Shown: positions 25,620 to 35,211 of the stretch, piece after piece
Position numbering within the stretch: position 1 is the first letter of the stretch
How the letters are laid out: each line of letters opens with the position of its first letter
Assembly: GCF_900102965.1 (NCBI RefSeq)
Contig: NZ_FNGM01000012.1
Span: forward strand, 37,549 to 101,548
DNA from: Paenibacillus jilunlii
Lineage (GTDB): Bacteria; Bacillota; Bacilli; Paenibacillales; Paenibacillaceae
Length of the DNA: 64,000 nt
Reading direction: 5' to 3'
The notes under the pieces: model-generated
Databases searched by the model: none
The model's input: only the letters and a program-made list of their open reading frames with translations
Told to the model about the DNA's origin: nothing
Made by a program: the position numbers and the translations under genes

Positions 25620-26921
25620 ATGAATGTGACGCTGGAGTCCCTTGGCGGAGGAGTAGATACGGTTTGGGTCGTATTGAGCGCCGCTATGATTTTGCTGATG
25701 GAGGGCGGTTTCGCCCTGCTGGAGGCCGGTTTTGTAAGATATAAAAACAGTGTGAACATTATCATGAAAGTGTTCGCCGATATCACGATAGGAACGCTGA
25801 TTTTTTATATTTTTGGATTTGGGCTGATGTATGGCAAAGATGCCGGCGGTTTGATAGGCACCAGCGGATTTATGCTTGGCGGTGATCTCTCCAATCTCCA
25901 TTTCACCATCTCGATTGATACCTTTTGGCTGTTTCAGGCGGCTTTTACCATTGCCGTTATCTCCATCGTATCGGGGGCGGTTGCTGAACGGATTAACTTC
26001 CGCGCTTATCTGCTGTACGTCATACTCATGACCGGCCTGATCTATCCCCTGGGTGGCCACTGGGCCTGGGGCGGCGGCTGGCTTAGCAAATTAGGCCTGC
26101 AGGACTTCGCAGGTTCAGCCGTCATTCATGCCCTCGGAGGATTCTCGGCACTGGCGGCGGCTATTGTCATCGGTCCCAGAAAGGGTAAGTTCAATCAGGC
26201 CGGGAACAGCACCGTTGCCCTCCCGAGCAACCTGCCGCTGGCGTCGGTTGGTGCCTTCCTGCTCTGGTTCGGCTGGTTCGGCTTCAATGCAGGCAGCACC
26301 TTAAGTGCTACCGATGCCCGGATCGGACACATCGCGATTACAACCATGCTGTCAGCAGCAGCAGGCGGCGGGATCACACTGATCTACACCTTATTCCGCT
26401 ACCAGCGTTCAGATGCGCCATCCGTAATTAACGGTTCTCTCGCCGGTCTGGTTGGTATTACGGCCGGCTGTGCCTTTGTCAGTGACGGTGCGGCCATCCT
26501 TATTGGCGCTGTCTCCGGTCTGCTCATGATGGCGGCTACCAACTGGCTGGAAGCCCGCCGCATCGATGATCCAGTGGGCGCTTTTCCGGTACATGCCGTA
26601 TCCGGCGCTTGGGGAACCGTAGCCGTAGGCTTGTTCGCTACCGACGGGGGACTGCTCTATGGCGGAGGCTGGCATCAGCTCGGGGTACAGGTCCTTGGTC
26701 TTGTCACATTGGCCGCCTGGGGATTTGCAACCACCTGGTGTGGTCTTAAGCTGATCGGGAAGCTGGTCCAGGTACGGTCCAGTGAAGAAGAGGAAGAAAT
26801 CGGCCTCGATATCAGTTATCACGGCATGATCGCCGCGCACCGTTCTGCTGAATTTATTGAGCTGGAAGATCATTACCTGGCGCAAGACAACAATGATTCT
26901 CACAGTAGTACAGGAAGATAA
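25620..26921 (+). CDS. amt: Ammonium transporter
   Basis: 433 aa with about 11 membrane helices. Amt/MEP/Rh features: LMEGGFALLEAGFVRYKN near the start, GGHWAWGGGWL, the first pore His in GSAVIHALGGF (about 168), WFGWFGFNAGS and the second pore His in FPVHAVSGAWGT (about 318). The C-terminal cytosolic tail is acidic (SSEEEEEIGLDISYHG), the region that contacts PII proteins in other bacteria. It moves ammonium/ammonia across the cytoplasmic membrane. An upstream coiled-coil protein replaces the usual glnK neighbour. Confidence 0.93.
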   Translation: MNVTLESLGGGVDTVWVVLSAAMILLMEGGFALLEAGFVRYKNSVNIIMKVFADITIGTLIFYIFGFGLMYGKDAGGLIGTSGFMLGGDLSNLHFTISIDTFWLFQAAFTIAVISIVSGAVAERINFRAYLLYVILMTGLIYPLGGHWAWGGGWLSKLGLQDFAGSAVIHALGGFSALAAAIVIGPRKGKFNQAGNSTVALPSNLPLASVGAFLLWFGWFGFNAGSTLSATDARIGHIAITTMLSAAAGGGITLIYTLFRYQRSDAPSVINGSLAGLVGITAGCAFVSDGAAILIGAVSGLLMMAATNWLEARRIDDPVGAFPVHAVSGAWGTVAVGLFATDGGLLYGGGWHQLGVQVLGLVTLAAWGFATTWCGLKLIGKLVQVRSSEEEEEIGLDISYHGMIAAHRSAEFIELEDHYLAQDNNDSHSSTGR

Positions 26922-26963
26922 GGGACACCATTCATCTGAACCAACTCCCTTTACAAGTAGGAC

Positions 26964-27007
26964 AACGCCTTTTCGCATCCCGATAGGAATGTGAAAAGGC
27001 GTTTTTT
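26964..27007 (+). terminator. Intrinsic terminator after amt
   Basis: AACGCCTTTTC and GAAAAGGCGTTTTTT pair across an 18-nt loop, 43 bp after the amt stop. Confidence 0.85.
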
Positions 27008-27140
27008 GTGTTCAAGGTCTATCCCCATGCACCTCTAGGGGAGTAGGCTATCTTGCCAGTATTGAAAAAGAGGTTTTCCAAGAGTTCGGAGAACTCATGG
27101 AAAACCTCTCATTTAGCACTTATTCATGGAAGTGCATGAA

Positions 27141-28772
<1,632 letters not shown>

Positions 28773-28902
28773 TGTGTAATTAACCTCCTAAAAGTTTTGT
28801 TAGCGTTACTTCCTGAGTGACTTCGTTCAAAACTCACTTCGAAAGCATCAGCCAATTTTGGTGTAAGTATAATTCGGTTATCACTTATGAAAGGTTTGCT
28901 GA

Positions 28903-29184
28903 TTAGTCGAGAATCGCGTGAATGTCGCTTTCTTTCATAATCAAATATTCTTTGCCTTCGTATTTAATTTCAGTTCCGGCATATTTCGAGAACAGCACAC
29001 GGTCGCCTTCTTTAACTTCAAGCGGAACACGTACTCCGTCTTTCAGGGCACCGCTGCCTACAGCGATAATTCTGCCTTCCTGCGGCTTCTCTTTGGAGGA
29101 GTCCGGCAGCACAATCCCGAATGAAGTGGTTTGCTCTTGCTCGCTTGGTTCTACCAATACGCGTTCACCTAGTGGTTTGATCAT
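28903..29184 (-). CDS. groES: Co-chaperonin GroES (Hsp10)
   Basis: 93 aa: MIKPLGERVLVEPSEQEQ at the N-terminus, the mobile loop TTSFGIVLPDSSKEKPQ, and the conserved GDRVLFSKYAGTEIKYEGKEY. It caps GroEL. First gene of the operon, 130 bp before groEL, downstream of a sigmaA promoter and CIRCE. Confidence 0.98.
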   Translation of the reverse strand: MIKPLGERVLVEPSEQEQTTSFGIVLPDSSKEKPQEGRIIAVGSGALKDGVRVPLEVKEGDRVLFSKYAGTEIKYEGKEYLIMKESDIHAILD

Positions 29185-29327
29185 GAAAAAATAGCCTCCT
29201 TTGAAATATGTTGTTTAACTTGAAAACATAGATGGGATACCGGTGAAGACTAAAGCTTCGGCGGCAGCTCTGAAAAACAGGTCCTTCGGATCGGAACATA
29301 CCGACGATGGCCTCCTTCTCAGCACTG

Positions 29328-29354
29328 TTAGCACTCAACACTGTGTAGTGCTAA
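29328..29354. promoter_or_regulatory. CIRCE element (HrcA operator) of groESL
   Basis: TTAGCACTC-N9-TAGTGCTAA matches the CIRCE inverted repeat TTAGCACTC-N9-GAGTGCTAA with one mismatch, in the groES leader just after the promoter. HrcA binding here gives heat-shock control. Confidence 0.95.
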
Positions 29355-29365
29355 CAACAATTTTT

Positions 29366-29394
29366 ATGATACTCAACTTGAAGGCGGATTTCAA
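29366..29394 (-). promoter_or_regulatory. SigmaA promoter of groESL
   Basis: On the minus strand TTGAAA (29394-29389) and TATCAT (29371-29366) are 17 bp apart, directly upstream of CIRCE so that the operator overlaps the transcription start region. Confidence 0.8.
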
Positions 29395-29523
29395 GTCCTT
29401 TTACGTAAAATCGTCAAGCTTTTTCGGAAAAATATGGTGGTGGGGGTTGTCCGGCCCACACTCTCTTACATTCTATCCATTGAAGGGCAGAATATGCCCT
29501 TCCGGTTTACGTTTTCCGGTTCC

Positions 29524-30297
29524 CTAACGGGACTCCTCTTTCCTGACGTAACGGGCCTCCAGCTCACGGTCCATGGCAAGCTGCTTGCGGTAGACAAAGG
29601 ACGACAGAAATACACTGAATTCGTAGAGAATCAGCAGCGGAATAGTGACGAGAAAGTCCGAGATGAAATCCGGCGGCGTGATGACCACGGCGATAAAGAC
29701 AAGCGCGAAATAAGCATACCGGCGCATCTTGCGCAGGCGCAGCGGATTAAGGATTCTCAGCTTGGTCAGAAACATGACGACAAGCGGAAGCTCAAACAGC
29801 AGCGCCAGCGGAATGACCAGACTGAACATGAAGCTGAAGTACTGGGCAATGCCATAAGTCTCTTCCAGCCCCATACTGCGGGTTATTGTAATCGTGAACG
29901 ACAGCGCCATCGGGAATACAATATAATAGGCAAAAGCGATGCCGAGTATAAAAAGGACAAACACATAAGGCACGTAACGCAGAGCGGCGCTCCGCTCCAC
30001 AGGCCGGAGTCCGGGACTGATAAATGCCCACAGCTGATAGACAACAAACGGGACAGATACGGCCAGTGAAACAGCCATGGCGATTTTTACATACATCCCG
30101 ATGCCGTCCCAGAAGGAGAAAGCATGCAGCACGAAGCCCTGGGCCATATCTGCGTGAATCAGGTAGAGATAAATGGGTTTGGCAACGAATAAACCGGCAA
30201 CGAGGCCGGCAACAAATACAACCAGCACATAGATAATCCGTCTGCGCAGTTCGGTAAGATGATCCACCACTGACATTTCTTCCGCTTCCAGAGACAT
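29524..30297 (-). CDS. tatC: Sec-independent translocase TatC
   Basis: 257 aa from ATG 30297, preferred over upstream GTG codons because GGGTGGTG is spaced for it. Six membrane helices. Signature regions: DHLTELRRRIIYVL near the N-terminus and FISPGLRPVERSAALRYV (the conserved cytosolic loop). TatC is the twin-arginine signal receptor that exports folded proteins with TatA. It follows tatA by 145 bp on the same strand. A GAAGGGCA/TGCCCTTC hairpin at 29480-29500 follows the stop but lacks a T-tract. Confidence 0.95.
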   Translation of the reverse strand: MSLEAEEMSVVDHLTELRRRIIYVLVVFVAGLVAGLFVAKPIYLYLIHADMAQGFVLHAFSFWDGIGMYVKIAMAVSLAVSVPFVVYQLWAFISPGLRPVERSAALRYVPYVFVLFILGIAFAYYIVFPMALSFTITITRSMGLEETYGIAQYFSFMFSLVIPLALLFELPLVVMFLTKLRILNPLRLRKMRRYAYFALVFIAVVITPPDFISDFLVTIPLLILYEFSVFLSSFVYRKQLAMDRELEARYVRKEESR

Positions 30298-30442
30298 GAC
30301 TGACACCACCCGATAACTTATGTATGAGGAGCCGTAGGATAATTTATTGCGTGAAGCATATAAATTCTTATATTTTCAAAAAAGGGGCGCCGCCCAGCCT
30401 GAAACAGCACTGAGAGAAACGCCCCCGCGTGAAAAGATGATA

Positions 30443-30685
30443 TTATTCCGGCAGACGTCTGTCCTGCGGAAGATCTGCTGCCATAGTCTGCGGGGCTGCC
30501 GCTGCCGGAGCTTCGCTTTTCTTGACCGGTTCCGGATCATTGATGATCTCCCGCGCCCCGTCCTTAAATTCACGGAATGTACGCCCGACGGCACGGCCCA
30601 GTTCAGGAAGCTTATTGGGCCCAAAGAGCAGCAGCGCCAGGATGACCAATAAAATAATTCCGGGAGCACCAATACCACTTAGCAT
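30443..30685 (-). CDS. tatA: Sec-independent translocase TatA
   Basis: 80 aa: a single short membrane helix (GAPGIILLVILALLLFGP), the FGP hinge, an amphipathic helix (NKLPELGRAVGRTFREFK) and an Ala/Pro-rich tail. It builds the translocation pore with TatC and forms a two-gene minimal Gram-positive Tat system with the next gene. Confidence 0.95.
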   Translation of the reverse strand: MLSGIGAPGIILLVILALLLFGPNKLPELGRAVGRTFREFKDGAREIINDPEPVKKSEAPAAAAPQTMAADLPQDRRLPE

Positions 30686-30814
30686 AGATTATTCCTCCTT
30701 GTCACTCTGTCCGTCCATGATATCGTTAACAATAAATTAATAATACCATAACTTATGTCACACATCCATCAGAGATCCATGACGATTCTTGGTGACCTTA
30801 CCGGAAAGAAGAAA

Positions 30815-31300
30815 TTATTGCCGATATTGGCCGGTTACCATGAGCAGCGCTTCCGGCAGTTGATCCATAATCGCTGCCAGATTCTCATGCACTCCCTTAG
30901 GTGTGCCGGGCAGGTTCACAATCAGCGTTCTTCCGCGGATGCCGCAAATGCCCCGGAACAGCATCACTGCACGGTTCTTCTGCATTACCGTACTCCGCAT
31001 GGCCTCGGAGAGCCCGGGAACCTCCCGCTCAATGACACGGCGGGTCGCCTCAGGCGTAACATCACGGATCGCCAGATCGGTGCCGCCCGTAGTCAGCACC
31101 AGATCCGCCTGAAAATAATCCGTCAATTCAATCAGTGCGGCAATAATCTCATCCTGCTCATCCGGCACGATCCGATATTCAACGATCTCGCCGCCTAGTT
31201 CCTCTTCCACCAGTTCCCGAATAACCTGGGCGCTCGTGTCTTCCCGTTCGCCTCTGGCCCCTTTATCACTGGCCGTCAGGATTGCTGTTTTCCACGCCAT
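30815..31300 (-). CDS. moaB: Molybdopterin adenylyltransferase-like MoaB/MogA
   Basis: 161 aa. The MoCF signature is TTGGTDLAIRDVTPEAT (about 70-86), with NLPGTPKGVHENL near the C-terminus. It adenylates molybdopterin before molybdenum insertion. It lies 52 bp downstream of moaC on the same strand; with the folate cyclo-ligase they form a cofactor operon. In B. subtilis this position holds rex. Confidence 0.92.
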   Translation of the reverse strand: MAWKTAILTASDKGARGEREDTSAQVIRELVEEELGGEIVEYRIVPDEQDEIIAALIELTDYFQADLVLTTGGTDLAIRDVTPEATRRVIEREVPGLSEAMRSTVMQKNRAVMLFRGICGIRGRTLIVNLPGTPKGVHENLAAIMDQLPEALLMVTGQYRQ

Positions 31301-31352
31301 AGGTTGTCCCTCCTTCTCGCTATGCTATGTATAGACGGCTGTTTTCACAGCC

Positions 31353-31859
31353 TTACTCAGCGCTTCCACCCGCATCTTGGTGCCCAGATTGCTCCAGCGC
31401 GTAATCCCCCGTTTTGCCTCCACTCTTCTGCACAAGCAGCGTGGGCCCGATAATCATATCCTTCTGCAGCGCCTTGCACATGTCGTATACCGTCAGCGCG
31501 GCTGCCGATACGGCGGTCAGCGCCTCCATCTCCACCCCGGTTTTGCCGGTTGTCTTGACGGTTGCTTCTATATATAGCCGGTCTTCGCTGTTATCCCAAA
31601 AACGGATATCAATGCCGGTAAGCGGCAGCGGATGGCACATGGGAATCCAGTCTGCGGTTTTTTTGGCCGCCATAATTCCGGCAACCTGGGCAACAGCAAG
31701 CACATCGCCTTTGCCGATCCGGCCCCCCTTGATCGCTGCGAGCGTTCCGGGAGCCATCTCTACGCTGCTGCGCGCGGCAGCTGTCCGCTTGGTGATCTCC
31801 TTGTCGCTCACATCCACCATACGCGCCCTGCCCTGCTCATTGAAATGGGTTAATTCCAT
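31353..31859 (-). CDS. moaC: Cyclic pyranopterin monophosphate synthase
   Basis: 168 aa from ATG 31859 (MELTHFNEQGRARMVDVS), placed by GGGAGGAG. MoaC converts the 3',8-cyclo-GTP formed by MoaA into cyclic pyranopterin monophosphate. Conserved: KGDVLAVAQVAGIMAAK, TADWIPMCHPLPLTG and GVEMEALTAVSAAALTVYDM. The start overlaps the cyclo-ligase stop by 10 bp. Confidence 0.96.
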   Translation of the reverse strand: MELTHFNEQGRARMVDVSDKEITKRTAAARSSVEMAPGTLAAIKGGRIGKGDVLAVAQVAGIMAAKKTADWIPMCHPLPLTGIDIRFWDNSEDRLYIEATVKTTGKTGVEMEALTAVSAAALTVYDMCKALQKDMIIGPTLLVQKSGGKTGDYALEQSGHQDAGGSAE

Positions 31860-32497
31860 GGTATGTTCTCCTCCCGGCAATGAAAGATGCCCTCTTCCGT
31901 AATCAGCATGTCCATATAGGCATCATGCCCATCCATTGGGACTTCAGGCACCAGTTGTTGGCTGAAAGCCAGCCCGATCCAGACCGGAGGCTTCAGAGCA
32001 AATCTCGAACCCTGCTTCCAGGACGCCTGCAGCCGGTCATAGTAGCCCTTACCGTAGCCAAGACGCCCGCCCTGCCGGTCAAAAGCCAGCCCCGGAACAA
32101 AAACCACATCCGGGACCGGGAGCACTTCCGGCTCCTGCCCATCCCCTTCAGGGATCAAGGGCTCCAGAATGCCATAAGCTCCAGGTGCAAGCTCCTCCCA
32201 GGAGCCAACCGTATGGAGGCTCATGGTTCCCGCTTCCGCAGCAACACGGGGAAGCAGCACCTCCCGGCCAAGCGCCCAGGCCCCGGTAATCAGCGGGCGG
32301 CAGTCCAGCTCTGAACGGAAAGGCACATAGGCGAGCAGTGAAGCGGCCTTCTCCTTCTGGAGCCACTCCAGTGCATGGCGGCAGGCCTGAGCGGACATGG
32401 ATGCCCGGTCATCTGCAGCAAGCCGGTCACGGACAGCCGCTCTCTCTGCGCGCAGCTCCCGCTTAAGCGCCGCCAGCAGCGCACGGTTGCCTGTCAT
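31850..32497 (-). CDS. 5-formyltetrahydrofolate cyclo-ligase
   Basis: 215 aa. The ATP/substrate motif GGRLGYGKGYYDRLQASW is near residue 145, preceded by DVVFVPGLAFDRQ. The N-terminal K/R-rich helix (LKRELRAERAAVRDRLA) is typical. It converts 5-formyl-THF to 5,10-methenyl-THF, which salvages folate, especially after dormancy. First gene of the cyclo-ligase-moaC-moaB run and overlaps moaC. Confidence 0.92.
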   Translation of the reverse strand: MTGNRALLAALKRELRAERAAVRDRLAADDRASMSAQACRHALEWLQKEKAASLLAYVPFRSELDCRPLITGAWALGREVLLPRVAAEAGTMSLHTVGSWEELAPGAYGILEPLIPEGDGQEPEVLPVPDVVFVPGLAFDRQGGRLGYGKGYYDRLQASWKQGSRFALKPPVWIGLAFSQQLVPEVPMDGHDAYMDMLITEEGIFHCREENIPWN

Positions 32498-32810
32498 GGG
32501 CAGCCGCCTCCCCTCCGTTATATCCTAGCTTATCATAGTTTGTAAACTCAGTTTACCACTCTTCTCACATGTTCGCCAAGGTTGAACGAAATACGCTGTT
32601 ACAGGAACCCTTGCCAATCTTGAACCCGACCCGGCTGATGCAGCAGTCTCCATGGCAGGATTCTTTCATTCAGACGCATCACAGCATGGTAATGAAAGCC
32701 GCTCCCCTCGCGCGGCAAACGCTTTTCATGTAAACTATAGAATAAGGTTTTTGTACAGCCGGGGCGCCAGACGCCTTGGTGAAATATGTAAGGGCGGAGG
32801 TTTCATCAGT

Positions 32811-34766
32811 ATGCTTCTTCAAGCAACAGGAATTACCAAATCATATGGAATACAAAGCGTGCTGGACGGCATCAGCCTGCAGGTGAACGAGAAGGAACGG
32901 GTAGGCCTCGTTGGTGTCAACGGAGCCGGGAAGTCGACCTTCCTGCAGATTCTCGCAGGCGAGATGTCCTTTGACAGCGGGCAAATTCATAAATCCAAGG
33001 AAACCACCATTGGTTACCTGGCCCAGAACAGCGGACTGCAGTCTGATAAGACTATTCAAGAGGAAATGCTGGCCGTATTCAGCCCGCTGATCGAAGCGGA
33101 AGCAGAGCTGCGGCAGCTCGAAGCAGACATTGCCGATCCTGGGCTGGCGGATGATCCGAAGCGTTATGAAGATCTGCTGGAGCGCTACGCCCGACGTTCG
33201 GATTGGTTCAAGGATCATGGCGGCTATGAGATGAATACGCGGATACGCAGCGTTCTGCACGGTATGGGCTTCGGCGGGTTTCCGCCGGAGACGCCGATTG
33301 CCACGCTGAGCGGAGGCCAGAAGACCCGTCTGGCTCTGGCCCGCATTCTGCTGCAGGCTCCGGATCTGCTGATGCTGGATGAGCCGACCAACCATCTGGA
33401 CATTGAAACGCTGACCTGGCTGGAGGATTATCTGCGCAGCTATGCCGGAGGCATTCTGGTCGTCTCCCATGACCGTTATTTCCTCGACCGTCTGGTGACC
33501 ACAATCGTTGAAATCGAACGTCATCAGTCCCGTAAGTATACTGGCAACTACAGCCGTTATGTGGACCTGAAGGCCGCAGAATATGAGATCCGCCTGAAGC
33601 AGTATGAGAAGCAGCAGGACGAGATTTCGCGGATGGAGGATTTCGTGCAGCGCAATATCGTGCGTGCCTCCACCACAAAACGGGCACAGAGCCGGCGCAA
33701 GGCGCTGGACAAGATGGAACGTATCGACAAGCCGCTGGGTGATTTGAAAAAAGCCAGCTTCTCCTTCGAGCCGGACTTCATGTCCGGCAAAGAAGTCCTG
33801 CAGGTGCGGGATGTCGCGGTAACCTTCAGCGAAAAAGCGGAGCCGCTCTTCCGGAACGCCTCTTTTGAACTGCGGCGGGGGGAGACGGCAGCCCTGATTG
33901 GCCCAAACGGAATCGGCAAGTCCACGCTGCTGCAGTGTCTGACCGGTACGCGGGAGCCTTCCGCAGGCACCGTGAACTGGGGAACCAAAGTGAAGATCGC
34001 CTACTACGATCAGGAACAGACTCGGCTTAATCCGCGCAATACAGTGCTGGAGGAGCTGTGGAGCGAATATCCGATGCTGGAGGAAGCGCGAATCCGGACG
34101 ATTCTCGGCAACTTTCTGTTCAGCGGCGAGGATGTCCTGAAGAAGGTTGCGGCGCTCAGCGGCGGCGAGAAAGCCCGGGTTGCGCTGTCCAAGCTCATGC
34201 TTCGCGGCGCCAACATGCTCATTCTCGATGAGCCGACCAACCATCTGGATCTCATGAGCCGCGAGGTGCTGGAATCGGCGCTGATTGATTTTGAAGGCAC
34301 CCTGCTCTTCATTTCCCATGACCGTTATTTCCTGAACAAAATGGCCGAACGTGTACTGGAGCTTCATCCGGGCGGGATTGATCCATACCTGGGCAATTAT
34401 GATGATTATATCGAAAAAAAGCGGGAGCTTGAGGCGATTGCCCTGGAGGAAGCAGAGCTGTCCTCTGCCAAGGCCGCCAAAATTGCCGAAGCTGAAGTAC
34501 CGGCGGCAGAAAAAGGTACGGCCCTCTCCTATGAAGCCGAGAAGCAGGCCAAACGCGAGGAGCGCAACCGCCAGCGGCGGATCTCCGAACTCGAAGAGAA
34601 CATTGCAGCGCTGGAGGAAGACATCGCCCGGATTGAGAATGAAATGACGAGACCCGAGGTTTTTCAGGATTATGTGGCACTCCAGGAGCATGAAAGTGAT
34701 TTGAAGCTCAAAAAAGAACAGCTTGGAAATTTATTTAGCGAATGGGAAAACCTTGCTGACGAATAA
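32811..34766 (+). CDS. ABC-F ATPase (B. subtilis YdiF-like)
   Basis: 651 aa from ATG 32811 with GGGCGGAGG upstream; the longer open frame has no site. Two ABC domains: Walker A GVNGAGKST (about 36) with LSGGQKTRLALARI and LLMLDEPTNHLD, then GPNGIGKST (about 364) with LSGGEKARVALSKL and LILDEPTNHLD. Between them is the charged helical linker (P-site tRNA-interaction motif). A C-terminal coiled coil (about 540-651, KREERNRQRRISELEENI) follows. No membrane parts: ABC-F proteins act on ribosomes. Divergent from the moa operon. Gap 32498-32810 shows no supported promoter or other feature. Confidence 0.93.
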   Translation: MLLQATGITKSYGIQSVLDGISLQVNEKERVGLVGVNGAGKSTFLQILAGEMSFDSGQIHKSKETTIGYLAQNSGLQSDKTIQEEMLAVFSPLIEAEAELRQLEADIADPGLADDPKRYEDLLERYARRSDWFKDHGGYEMNTRIRSVLHGMGFGGFPPETPIATLSGGQKTRLALARILLQAPDLLMLDEPTNHLDIETLTWLEDYLRSYAGGILVVSHDRYFLDRLVTTIVEIERHQSRKYTGNYSRYVDLKAAEYEIRLKQYEKQQDEISRMEDFVQRNIVRASTTKRAQSRRKALDKMERIDKPLGDLKKASFSFEPDFMSGKEVLQVRDVAVTFSEKAEPLFRNASFELRRGETAALIGPNGIGKSTLLQCLTGTREPSAGTVNWGTKVKIAYYDQEQTRLNPRNTVLEELWSEYPMLEEARIRTILGNFLFSGEDVLKKVAALSGGEKARVALSKLMLRGANMLILDEPTNHLDLMSREVLESALIDFEGTLLFISHDRYFLNKMAERVLELHPGGIDPYLGNYDDYIEKKRELEAIALEEAELSSAKAAKIAEAEVPAAEKGTALSYEAEKQAKREERNRQRRISELEENIAALEEDIARIENEMTRPEVFQDYVALQEHESDLKLKKEQLGNLFSEWENLADE

Positions 34767-34820
34767 TGTAAATCCGTTAAATAATTATTTTTTAAGAGTT
34801 CCCGGTTTGTTCATAAATAT

Positions 34821-35161
34821 TTATCCACAGCTCCATCCACAGTTTTCGTGTATAACTCACAGCTTAAAAAGGCCCATGTGGCCTTTTTTTATGCGTAAAA
34901 TCGCCTTTTTCCTTGTCAAGGACTTTTTATCCACTGAACTATCCACATTATCCACAATTCTCACTAGAAAACGGCTCTTAGTAAACAGCCCTTTTCGGGA
35001 CTTGAAAAAATGCCGTTATTGCTGATTTTACACGGTTTTTACACAATTCGGACAGAATATGTGGATAACGTTGTCCACAGCTTGACAAAAGATGCTTCTG
35101 CTCTTTTATTCTTCATTTTTCCACAAAATAAGACCTGCCCCCCCACACAATATGTGGAGAA
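34821..35161. promoter_or_regulatory. DnaA-box cluster
   Basis: The 445-bp gap 34767-35211 holds about ten DnaA-box sequences. Perfect TTATCCACA: 34821-34829, 34948-34956 and, inverted, 35060-35068. One mismatch: 34927-34935 (TTATCCACT), 34939-34947 (CTATCCACA), 35071-35079 (TTGTCCACA), 35153-35161 (inverted TTCTCCACA). TTWTNCACA type: 35037-35045 and 35117-35125. Weaker: 34833-34841 and 35026-35034. Three boxes at 34927-34956 are almost head to tail. No dnaA, dnaN or rpmH is near, so this is not oriC; a DnaA-binding cluster is likely. Confidence 0.7.
34866..34890. terminator. Bidirectional intrinsic terminator
   Basis: AAAAAGGCC-CATGT-GGCCTTTTTTT, 99 bp after the ABC-F stop, inside the DnaA-box gap. 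Works for the plus-strand ABC-F transcript and, in the other direction, could stop leuA readthrough. Confidence 0.85.
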
Positions 35162-35211
35162 AACAGGCCATCAATGTTACTGAGCAGTCCTGCAAATTTA
35201 CGCTTCGCGCG

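Noticed and set aside
32841..34691. 616-codon open frame on the minus strand opposite the ABC-F gene
   Set aside because: Antisense shadow; the ABC-F frame has both Walker motifs and a good start.
34821..35161. Chromosomal origin of replication
   Set aside because: No dnaA, dnaN, rpmH or recF nearby, and no clear DNA unwinding element; DnaA-box cluster is the safer call.
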